Assembly (NCBI GenBank): GCA_016927095.1
Contig: JAFGNI010000686.1
Location: 1 to 5,297, forward strand
DNA from: Anaerolineae bacterium
GTDB lineage: Bacteria > Chloroflexota > Anaerolineae > B4-G1 > SLSP01
Direction of reading: 5' to 3'
Length of the DNA stretch: 5,297 nt
Of this stretch, positions 1 through 5,297 are shown one piece after another (position 1 is the stretch's first letter; every line of letters starts with the position of its first letter). The notes beneath the pieces were generated by a model. The model made no database searches. It worked only from the letters and a program-made list of their open reading frames with translations, and had not been told where the DNA came from. Made by a program: the position numbers and the translations under genes.

Positions 1-1
1 A

Positions 2-850
2 CAACATCCGGCGCTCTTCGGTGCTCAAGGAGGCGCGCGCGACTACGACGCAATCCACACCGCGACCTATGTCCAGGGGGAGCATGTTGATGTATGGGGA
101 TGCGTATGGAGCAACCTCAAGTCCGGTATGGAGGCGATCGTAACGGGTCACCCTGTGCCGACGCGTGCAGATGTCCACACGCTCCAGGTGCCTGAGATAG
201 ATGCTGGATTCCCCCACGGGTTCATGTATCTCAGGCTCCAGGATCTCCGGGGGTTCGAGGAGTTGATGATTGACTTCGGTGAGGAACCGCCCGAGTTGCA
301 GATGCTGATCGACAAGGTTCTGGCCTACAACCTGCGCCAGGGTAGGAATCTCCTTCAGGCCCTGCAGGAGCAGGGCCGCACCGGCACGATTGTGACCTTT
401 GGCGATGACCTGGGGATGCAGCTACAGCTGCCTATCAGTCCCAGGATGTGGCGCAAGTACCTCAAACCGTGTTTCGCGGCGATCTACCAGCCGTTCCGCG
501 ACGCCGGGTTCTATGTCTATATGCACACGGACGGTCACATCATCGAGATCATTCCGGACCTGGTGGACTGCGGTGTTAATGTGGTCAACCCTCAAGTTGG
601 CGCAAATGGCCTGGCGGCTTTGGCTAGAAGCTGCAAGGGCAAAGTGTGTGTTGATCTGGACCTTGACAGGCAGATGTTCCCGTTCGCCACGCCAAGGCAG
701 ATCGACGACCATGTGCGTGAGGCGGTTGAGGTTCTGGGTGCACCAGAGGGTGGGCTTTGGCTCAAGGCTGAGATCGGGGAAGACGTGCCCCTGGCGAATA
801 TCGCCGCGATATTCGAGGCGCTGGAGAGGTACCGGCTGACCTTCAGCTGA
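2..850 (+). CDS. Uroporphyrinogen decarboxylase (URO-D)-superfamily protein, 5'-partial
   Basis: The reading frame is open from the left edge, so the start codon and N-terminus are missing; 282 residues are visible and the gene ends in TGA. The ATG at 128 is internal, because the codons before it already read as family sequence (DVWGCVWSNLKSG just ahead of it). URO-D-fold landmarks, by visible residue number, are GDDLG at 134-138, YMHTDG at 173-178, GVNVVNP at 191-197, VDLDLD at 217-222 (where many relatives have a GGID-type strand), and a C-terminal P-L-A-N-I-A-A-I-F-E helix. The superfamily comprises HemE, which decarboxylates uroporphyrinogen III, and MtaA/CmuA-type corrinoid methyltransferases, plus many uncharacterised members found near sugar-degradation genes. 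The zinc-binding H-x-C of the methyltransferases reads H175-T-D here, so a zinc-dependent methyltransferase of that type is unlikely. Any HemE-type N-terminal arginine motif would lie outside the window. The divergent sequence and the GH95 neighbour argue for an accessory role rather than haem synthesis. The family call is firm; the function is unknown. Confidence 0.88.
   Translation, partial: QHPALFGAQGGARDYDAIHTATYVQGEHVDVWGCVWSNLKSGMEAIVTGHPVPTRADVHTLQVPEIDAGFPHGFMYLRLQDLRGFEELMIDFGEEPPELQMLIDKVLAYNLRQGRNLLQALQEQGRTGTIVTFGDDLGMQLQLPISPRMWRKYLKPCFAAIYQPFRDAGFYVYMHTDGHIIEIIPDLVDCGVNVVNPQVGANGLAALARSCKGKVCVDLDLDRQMFPFATPRQIDDHVREAVEVLGAPEGGLWLKAEIGEDVPLANIAAIFEALERYRLTFS
795..815. repeat. 21-bp inverted repeat inside the URO-D-like coding sequence
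   Basis: Ten-base arms (CGAATATCGC and GCGATATTCG) pair perfectly around a single central C, 33 bases before the stop codon. The segment encodes A-N-I-A-A-I-F in the conserved C-terminal helix, so coding constraint may explain part of the symmetry. With a one-base centre the RNA hairpin would have to open its innermost pairs. No T-run follows. It could be an operator-like site or chance. Confidence 0.4.
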
Positions 851-922
851 GGAACGGATGACAGGGGAGAAGCGACAGAGCGGAGCTCGTGGCGACTGGC
901 GGTTGCGACGCTTGCACAGAGT

Positions 923-927
923 GGAGG
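923..927 (+). promoter_or_regulatory. Ribosome binding site of the GH95 gene
   Basis: GGAGG lies 4 bases before the ATG at 932. No in-frame ATG, GTG or TTG occurs between the preceding stop (848-850) and 932, so this site fixes the start. The resulting N-terminus (V-W-R-L-W-Y-E-R-P) is where family members normally begin. Confidence 0.75.
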
Positions 928-931
928 AAAG

Positions 932-3313
932 ATGGGATCGAACGTTTGGCGGCTGTGGTATGAGAGACCGGGTGAGCGGTGGGTCGAGGCGTTGCCATTG
1001 GGCAACGGACGGCTTGGCGCGATGGTGTTCGGCGGTGTAGCGCACGAGCGCTACCAACTGAATGAGGACACGCTGTGGGCCGGCGGGCCAAGGGACTGGA
1101 ACAACCCGGGTGCCAGGGCTGTACTCCTCAAGGTGCGTGAAGCGCTCTTTAGGGGTGATTTCGCCACGGCAAACGAACTATCCAAGCAGATGCAAGGGCC
1201 TTTCACCCAGCCCTATCTGACGCTTGGCGACCTCTGGTTGGACTTCGACCATCCGGGCGTCGTTGGTGATTACGAGCGCGACCTTGATCTCGAACGGGCT
1301 GTGGCTTCGGTGACATATCATATCGATGGAAAGACTTATCGTCGGGAGGCCTTCTGCAGCTACCCTGATCGTGTCCTGGTGGTGCGGCTAATCTGCGATG
1401 ACCCTGGTGGCCTGTCCTTCTCAGCCCGGTTGACAAGCCCGCTGCGCGCGAGTGCGGCTGCCGAGGATGACACGACGCTGGTGCTCAGTGGCAAGGCGCC
1501 GAGCCACGTCGATCCGCTAGGGCACGAGGGAGCGGACCCGATCCGCTACGATACGCCGGATGGCGAGGGTGCGACCTTCGAGGCGCGCCTGCGCGTGGTG
1601 GCGACGGGCGGTCGCGTCTCCGGTGACGGCGGGCAGATCCGGATCGAGGGTGCCGATGAGGTCCTCCTCCTGCTCAGTGCTGCAACCAGCTTCAACGGCT
1701 TTCAGCGCTCCCCGGGCCGTGAGGGCCGCGACCCGGCGATCGCAACGAGGGCTGAGGTGGCGCTGGCTGCCGCCAAAGGCTATCCGGCGCTGCTTCAGGG
1801 TCACCTAGGAGACTATCGGGCGCTCTTCGGTCGGGTGAGCGTGGACCTCGGCACGACTGAGGCCATTGCCACACCAACCGATCGACGGCTGGCACGCTTC
1901 TCCGAGGGCAACGATCCGCAGTTGGCTGCGCTTTTTTTCCAGTACGGTCGCTATCTGCTGATCGCCAGCTCCCGCCCCGGCACCCAGCCGGCCAACCTCC
2001 AGGGGATCTGGAACGATATGGTTACGCCACCATGGAATAGCAACTATACGCTCAATATCAATGCCGAGATGAACTACTGGCCCGCCGAAGTCTGCAACCT
2101 GAGCGACTGTCACGAGCCGCTGCTGGAGTTGATCAGCGAGCTCGCGTTCAACGGGGCTGTGACGGCGAAGGTGAACTACGGCTGCCACGGATGGGTTGCG
2201 CACCACAACAGCGATCTATGGCGGCAGTCGGCGCCGGTGGGGGCTTACGGGACGGGCAACCCGGTCTGGGCGATGTGGCCAATGGGCGGTGCCTGGCTGA
2301 GCCAGCACCTCTGGGAGCACTACGCCTTTACAGGCGACGAAGCCTATCTGCGGGATCGCGCTTATCCCCTGATGAAGGGGGCGGCACACTTCTGCCTGGA
2401 CTGGTTGGTCGAGGATGGCGCCGGTCACCTAGTGACAGCCCCGGCCACCTCGCCGGAGAACATGTACACGCTGCCTGCCACAGGCGAACGGCTGGCGGTC
2501 AGCGTGGCTTCCACGATGGATCTCGCGATTATCTGGGACCTGTTCACACACTGTATCGAGGCGTCGCGGGTCCTGGACGTGGATGCAGATTTCTGCGCCC
2601 TGCTCGAGGTCGCGCGGGCGCGGTTGCTGCCGTTCCAGATCGGACGGCATGGCCAGCTTCAGGAGTGGTCTCAGGATTGGGATGACCCTGAGGATCACCA
2701 TCGCCACGTTTCCCACCTCTTCGGCGTCTACCCGGGCCATCAGCTGACGCCTGAGAGCGCGCCGGACCTGGTGCGCGCCGCCCAGCGTTCCTTGGAGCTA
2801 CGCGGCGACGGCGGCACGGGCTGGTCAATGGGTTGGAAGATCGTGCTCTGGGCGCGATTCCGCGACGGTGATCATTCGTACAAGATGCTGCGCACCATGC
2901 TCACCCTGGTGGAAGGCGGGGAGACGAACTACATGCAGGGCGGTGGTACCTACGCCAATCTGTTCGACGCGCATCCGCCCTTCCAGATCGACGGGAACTT
3001 TGGGGCCACGGCCGGTATCGCCGAGATGCTGGTCCAGAGCCATCGAACTGCGGAGGACGGCACGCGAATCATCCACGTCTTGCCTGCCCTGCCTTCCGCC
3101 TGGCCTGACGGGAGTGTGCGCGGGCTGCGAGCGCGGGGTGGTTTTGAGATTTCGTTGTCCTGGGAGGGCGGTTGTTTGGATGAGGTAACGGTTGTGGCGG
3201 ATCGCGACAGCCGTTGCCTGATACAGGTCGGCGACCACAGCGTCGCTCTGAACGTCTCTGCCGGCATGGGCTACCGGCTTGATAGGAACCTTCAACCATT
3301 GCCGCAGGTCTAA
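932..3313 (+). CDS. Glycoside hydrolase family 95 (alpha-L-fucosidase / alpha-L-galactosidase type), intracellular
   Basis: A complete 793-residue enzyme, the usual full length for GH95. The family removes terminal L-fucose (classically alpha-1,2-linked) or L-galactose by inversion. Domains run in order: an N-terminal beta-sandwich at about 5-260 that opens with A-L-P-L-G-N-G-R-L-G-A-M-V-F-G-G (20-35) and QLNEDTLW (42-49), a linker, an (alpha/alpha)6 catalytic barrel at about 300-700, and a C-terminal beta-domain to the end. The residues matching the Bifidobacterium bifidum AfcA catalytic set are all present: N375 and N377 in TLNINAEMNYW, the proton donor E509 in TSPEN, and D687 in FQIDGNFG. 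RPGTQPANLQGIWN (348-361) and H-H-R-H-V-S-H-L-F-G-V-Y-P-G (589-602) are also family signatures. T373 sits where AfcA has His419, which bears on fucose versus galactose preference. There is no signal peptide or membrane segment, so it should act in the cytoplasm on imported oligosaccharides. It lies 81 bases after the URO-D-like gene on the same strand and is probably co-transcribed with it. Confidence 0.95.
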   Translation: MGSNVWRLWYERPGERWVEALPLGNGRLGAMVFGGVAHERYQLNEDTLWAGGPRDWNNPGARAVLLKVREALFRGDFATANELSKQMQGPFTQPYLTLGDLWLDFDHPGVVGDYERDLDLERAVASVTYHIDGKTYRREAFCSYPDRVLVVRLICDDPGGLSFSARLTSPLRASAAAEDDTTLVLSGKAPSHVDPLGHEGADPIRYDTPDGEGATFEARLRVVATGGRVSGDGGQIRIEGADEVLLLLSAATSFNGFQRSPGREGRDPAIATRAEVALAAAKGYPALLQGHLGDYRALFGRVSVDLGTTEAIATPTDRRLARFSEGNDPQLAALFFQYGRYLLIASSRPGTQPANLQGIWNDMVTPPWNSNYTLNINAEMNYWPAEVCNLSDCHEPLLELISELAFNGAVTAKVNYGCHGWVAHHNSDLWRQSAPVGAYGTGNPVWAMWPMGGAWLSQHLWEHYAFTGDEAYLRDRAYPLMKGAAHFCLDWLVEDGAGHLVTAPATSPENMYTLPATGERLAVSVASTMDLAIIWDLFTHCIEASRVLDVDADFCALLEVARARLLPFQIGRHGQLQEWSQDWDDPEDHHRHVSHLFGVYPGHQLTPESAPDLVRAAQRSLELRGDGGTGWSMGWKIVLWARFRDGDHSYKMLRTMLTLVEGGETNYMQGGGTYANLFDAHPPFQIDGNFGATAGIAEMLVQSHRTAEDGTRIIHVLPALPSAWPDGSVRGLRARGGFEISLSWEGGCLDEVTVVADRDSRCLIQVGDHSVALNVSAGMGYRLDRNLQPLPQV

Positions 3314-3352
3314 GTCCGCGACCGGTGCGTCGGCTGTAGATCTTCCAGAGTG

Positions 3353-3380
3353 CCTGGGCGTCGCGATCGCGACGCCCAGG
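3353..3380. repeat. Perfect 28-bp palindrome between the GH95 and phosphatase genes
   Basis: CCTGGGCGTCGCGA is followed at once by its exact reverse complement, centred on GCGATCGC. It begins 40 bases after the GH95 stop and ends 8 bases before the phosphatase Shine-Dalgarno sequence. As RNA it would fold into a 12-bp, mostly G-C stem with a GATC loop. No T-run follows on the + strand and only a short mixed sequence on the other, so it is not a standard intrinsic terminator. Possible roles are an operator for a dimeric repressor, an mRNA-stabilising or attenuating hairpin that separates the two genes, or one copy of a dispersed palindromic repeat. The symmetry is certain; the role is not. Confidence 0.9.
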
Positions 3381-3388
3381 TGGCATGC

Positions 3389-3394
3389 AAGGAG
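3389..3394 (+). promoter_or_regulatory. Ribosome binding site deciding the phosphatase start
   Basis: AAGGAG lies 5 bases before the ATG at 3400. The in-frame ATG at 3385 has no comparable site and is itself only one base upstream of this motif. The shorter protein also begins M-L-R-L-L-L-V-R-H-G, the normal family N-terminus. Confidence 0.8.
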
Positions 3395-3399
3395 AACCC

Positions 3400-4029
3400 A
3401 TGCTGCGTCTGCTTCTCGTCCGTCACGGAGAGACTGACTGGAACGCCTCGGGCCGCTATCAGGGCCAGATGGACATCCCGCTCAATGCTGCGGGGCTGGA
3501 ACAGGCAGGGATATTGGCAGAGCGCTTGCGGAGCTATCCAATTCACGCGATCTATGCCAGTGACCTGGACCGCGCCTGGCAGACGGCTCGAGCTGTGGCC
3601 AAGGCTCAGGGCCTGGAGCCGCGGCGCGAACCGCGGTTGCGGGAGCTGAGCTTCGGCGACTGGCAGGGGCTAACGTATCAGCAGATCGGCGAGCTTGACC
3701 CTGAGGCGCTGGCCGCGTGGAACCGCGATCGTGTCAGTTGCAGGCCGCCGGGCGGGGAGAGCCTGGGCGCGATGGCGGCTCGTGTCGACGATCTGCTCGA
3801 TGAGATTCGCCAGATCTATCAGGACGGAACCGTAGCGTTGGTATCCCACGGCGGGACGATCCGCATCGTCCTGTGCGTGTTGTTGGGCCATCCGCTCGCC
3901 GCATACTGGCAGTTTGAGGTGGACAATACCGCCATTGCCGAGATCGAGTGGCGGAGTCTCGGCCCCGTGGTGGTGCGGTGGAACGACGCGTATCACCTCA
4001 AGGATCTGCGCAGGCAGGATGTTTTCTAG
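3400..4029 (+). CDS. Histidine phosphatase superfamily protein (phosphoglycerate mutase-like, CobC/PhoE branch)
   Basis: A complete 209-residue phosphatase that works through a phosphohistidine intermediate. The catalytic set is intact: R8-H9-G10-E11 with H9 as the phosphate acceptor, R58 in ASDLDRAWQTA (53-63), the acid residue E82 in LRELSFGDWQG (80-90), and H150 in VSHGG (148-152). The P-P-G-G-E-S segment (116-121) and the closing N-D-A-Y-H-L are typical of the CobC/PhoE/GpmB-like branch rather than glycolytic cofactor-dependent mutases, which are longer. Candidate substrates include alpha-ribazole phosphate (cobalamin assembly), 3-phosphoglycerate derivatives and sugar phosphates; the sequence alone does not choose, and no cobalamin gene is visible here. 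There is no signal peptide, so it is cytoplasmic. A 14-residue hydrophobic stretch follows H150 but is part of the fold, not a membrane anchor. It follows the GH95 gene by 86 bases across the 28-bp palindrome, so it may be expressed separately. Its stop codon overlaps that of the convergent acetyltransferase gene. Confidence 0.93.
   Translation: MLRLLLVRHGETDWNASGRYQGQMDIPLNAAGLEQAGILAERLRSYPIHAIYASDLDRAWQTARAVAKAQGLEPRREPRLRELSFGDWQGLTYQQIGELDPEALAAWNRDRVSCRPPGGESLGAMAARVDDLLDEIRQIYQDGTVALVSHGGTIRIVLCVLLGHPLAAYWQFEVDNTAIAEIEWRSLGPVVVRWNDAYHLKDLRRQDVF
4026..4029. other. CTAG shared by two convergent stop codons
   Basis: The phosphatase ends in TAG at 4027-4029 and the acetyltransferase ends in TAG on the other strand at 4028-4026. 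The palindrome CTAG therefore holds both stops, the two coding sequences overlap by 4 bases, and no spacer is left for a terminator. Only weak 5-6-bp stems (for example 4010-4015 with 4029-4034) flank it. Confidence 0.9.
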
Positions 4030-5000
4030 CCTGCAGGGCACCGCGCCACGTACCGTCGGTCGATGTGCCGTTCCACGGCGTAGCTTACCGGCGTGAAGTA
4101 TCGGAGCCAGAACCGACGAGCCTGTGGATTCATCGGCTCAAAGTCCACGGCACAGCGTACATACCCGGTATCCCGTGCCCACATCAGTGCACGGTTGAGT
4201 AGGGCTGTCGCCATCCCGGCGCCACGGGCCTCCGGCAGCGTGTACGCGCCGGTGATGCTGGTTGTCCCCTCGTCGAAAATGATGGTGCATGCATCGCCGC
4301 TTGCTGGGCCGTTCAGTAGGTAGGCCACGGGTTGACCTTCGTGTGAGGCTAGCCACAACGCTGAGGCAGGATCCGCCAGAAGCGCGTAGATCTCATCCCG
4401 CTGTTGGCTGTCCATGCCTGCCACATAGACGGGGGACGATGTCAGGTGCTTCACCAGGGCGCTCTCCAGGCGCAACACCTCATCGATGTCCGCAGGGACG
4501 GCACGTCGGATGGCGATATCGCCGTCCGGCTCCGCCACAGGGCTCAGGTCTCTGATTGCATCAGCTCCCGCCAAACCAAAACCTAACCAATACCATTCCT
4601 GGAGAGCCCGCAGGTCGTTTGCCAGAAGCGCTACGAGATGTACCGTGCGTCCGCCCACTAACCACTCGTCAGCCAGCCGCGTGTAGAGCGCCTGGTAGAT
4701 GCGCGGGCTCTCGTCCAGCAAGGCTGCATTGCCCCATTCTGGGCTGATCGCGGCGGGCTCCCCCCTGAACGCCTGGATGGGGAACCCGCTCATGAACCCG
4801 ACCAAGTGCCCTTGCTCGATTGCTGCAACGGACGGTCCGGCTGCGAGCGCGCCCTGGAGCATCGGTAGCAGCGTATCTCGCTCGGCATAGCGCTGCGGCA
4901 GTGTGGGCACGTGCGCGCGCAGAGCCCGGTATCGCTGTGCTACCAGGGCGGCGGCATCCTCGAGGTGTCGTGATCCGAGCGGTACGATCGATAGCGGCAT
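4026..5000 (-). CDS. Tandem-GNAT N-acetyltransferase family protein
   Basis: A complete 324-residue protein made of two GNAT-like halves. The C-terminal half (about 162-316) has the acetyl-CoA-binding signature: a strand ITGAYTLPEA (249-258), then R259-G-A-G-M-A-T-A-L-L, the R-x-x-G-x-G/A-type pyrophosphate loop, and later V-D-F-E-P-M-N-P-Q-A-R-R-F-W (285-298). The N-terminal half (1-150) keeps the outline of a GNAT fold (HLVGFMSGFP at 65-74, VHLVAL at 120-125, LGFGL at 139-143). It lacks a clear R-x-x-G-x-G loop and has S-P-E-W-G-N-A-A instead, so it is probably non-catalytic. Such duplicated GNATs acetylate small amines, antibiotics or proteins; the acceptor here cannot be read from sequence. 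The start is taken at 5000 rather than 5027 because GGAGGAG sits 8 bases upstream of 5000. It lies 69 bases after the partial - strand gene and may be co-transcribed with it. Confidence 0.88.
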   Translation of the reverse strand: MPLSIVPLGSRHLEDAAALVAQRYRALRAHVPTLPQRYAERDTLLPMLQGALAAGPSVAAIEQGHLVGFMSGFPIQAFRGEPAAISPEWGNAALLDESPRIYQALYTRLADEWLVGGRTVHLVALLANDLRALQEWYWLGFGLAGADAIRDLSPVAEPDGDIAIRRAVPADIDEVLRLESALVKHLTSSPVYVAGMDSQQRDEIYALLADPASALWLASHEGQPVAYLLNGPASGDACTIIFDEGTTSITGAYTLPEARGAGMATALLNRALMWARDTGYVRCAVDFEPMNPQARRFWLRYFTPVSYAVERHIDRRYVARCPAG

Positions 5001-5008
5001 AGGGTCTG

Positions 5009-5015
5009 CTCCTCC
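5009..5015 (-). promoter_or_regulatory. Ribosome binding site deciding the acetyltransferase start
   Basis: GGAGGAG on the - strand ends 8 bases before the ATG at 5000-4998. It lies inside the nine-codon extension that a start at 5027 would add, which supports the shorter protein. Confidence 0.78.
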
Positions 5016-5069
5016 AGCATCTCTCATGGCGTCCAGAACGGATTGGGACGGGCAGGGCGTCCGCCCGGA

Positions 5070-5297
5070 CTACCTGCTTTCGATAGCGATCAGGATTCTA
5101 TCACCAACCGCGTCGTTGTTGGTGCTCAGGTGCCATCGCTCCATCGTGTCCAGCCAGTATGCCCCGACCTGGATGTAGGGCGGCAGATCGCCCGCGATAG
5201 ATGTCGCGAAGCTATGGTTCTGCACGATGATATCACCGGGTTCCCAGTACTCAATCGGAACTCCCATACCATCTGCGATAGCGATAGCGCGACCGTC
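5070..5297 (-). CDS. C-terminal end of a probable membrane glycosyltransferase (GT39-like), 5'-partial
   Basis: The frame is open to the right edge and ends in TAG at 5072-5070, so only the last 75 residues are seen; the ATG at 5267 is probably internal, because ten in-frame codons precede it without a stop. The visible part reads as a small beta-sandwich: VPIEYWEPGDIIVQNH, then L-P-P-Y-I-Q-V-G-A-Y-W-L-D-T-M-E-R-W, then G-D-R-I-L-I. This matches, from memory, the extracytoplasmic tail of large Chloroflexota glycosyltransferases of the dolichyl-phosphate-mannose/ArnT type, whose tails carry W-x-P-G-D-x-x-x-x-x-H and L-P-P-G-x-Y-x-L-x-V-G-x-Y-D-x-x-T-x-E-R patterns. The membrane helices that would prove this lie outside the window. 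It could also be the tail of another surface protein with the same domain. The gene runs toward the acetyltransferase. Confidence 0.55.
   Translation of the reverse strand, partial: DGRAIAIADGMGVPIEYWEPGDIIVQNHSFATSIAGDLPPYIQVGAYWLDTMERWHLSTNNDAVGDRILIAIESR

Noticed and set aside
128..850. A complete 240-residue URO-D-like gene starting at the ATG at 128
   Set aside because: The frame is open to base 2 and the residues before 128 are family-like, so this ATG is internal and the gene is cut by the window edge.
858..1040. Small + strand ORF of 60 codons after the URO-D-like gene
   Set aside because: Most of it overlaps the GH95 N-terminus in another frame, and the peptide is arginine- and tryptophan-rich with no family resemblance, as expected of a shadow frame.
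2191..2685. 164-codon + strand ORF and several long - strand ORFs inside the GH95 gene
   Set aside because: They are alternate frames of a confidently identified enzyme in GC-rich DNA, with compositionally biased, unrecognisable products.
3353..3380. Intrinsic (rho-independent) terminator of the GH95 gene
   Set aside because: The stem is strong, but the required run of T residues after it is absent on the + strand, so I list it as a palindrome of unknown role.
3385..3399. Phosphatase start at the upstream ATG, adding five residues
   Set aside because: AAGGAG lies between the two ATGs at the right distance from 3400, and the family N-terminus begins at the second Met.
4010..4034. Bidirectional terminator at the convergent gene junction
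   Set aside because: The only stem is 6 bp with a 13-base loop and lacks a T-run in either direction.
5001..5027. Acetyltransferase start at 5027, adding nine residues
   Set aside because: The strong GGAGGAG at 5015-5009 falls inside this extension and is correctly spaced for the ATG at 5000.
5049..5070. GC-rich hairpin after the - strand partial gene as a terminator
   Set aside because: Several overlapping 4-5-bp stems can be drawn in this G/C-rich stretch, but none is dominant and no T-run follows.

Overview
This is a GC-rich, gene-dense bacterial window (roughly 60% G+C by eye) with no RNA gene, CRISPR array, insertion sequence or phage gene that I can see. The gene set fits a free-living, sugar-degrading bacterium. 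It includes a uroporphyrinogen-decarboxylase-like protein beside a glycoside hydrolase of family GH95, a tandem-GNAT acetyltransferase, and a protein tail like those on membrane glycosyltransferases. Chloroflexota is my best guess for the source, with Armatimonadota or a related phylum possible. This is an inference from protein style only; no marker gene is present.

Layout. On the + strand, bases 2-850 carry the C-terminal 282 residues of a URO-D-superfamily protein whose start lies off the left edge. After an 81-base gap comes a complete GH95 enzyme (932-3313, 793 aa) of the alpha-L-fucosidase / alpha-L-galactosidase family, with all expected catalytic residues and no signal peptide. An 86-base gap then holds a perfect 28-bp palindrome (3353-3380). 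It is followed by a complete histidine phosphatase (3400-4029, 209 aa; start moved 15 bases downstream of the longest ORF on ribosome-binding-site evidence). On the - strand, a complete tandem-GNAT acetyltransferase (5000-4026, 324 aa) converges on the phosphatase. The two stop codons share the tetranucleotide CTAG. Upstream of it on the - strand, entering from the right edge, is the 75-residue C-terminal end of a protein that resembles the extracytoplasmic tail of GT39-type membrane glycosyltransferases.

How the genes may work together. The URO-D-like gene and the GH95 gene are probably co-transcribed and may belong to a carbohydrate-use locus extending to the left. The cytoplasmic GH95 would remove terminal L-fucose or L-galactose from imported oligosaccharides. 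The phosphatase may be a separate unit, because the palindrome separates it from the GH95 gene. The two - strand genes form a second unit with no evident functional link to the first.

I found no convincing new multi-gene system. The points most worth checking are the 28-bp palindrome, a Thr in the GH95 active site where the characterised fucosidase AfcA has His, and the URO-D-like/GH95 pairing.
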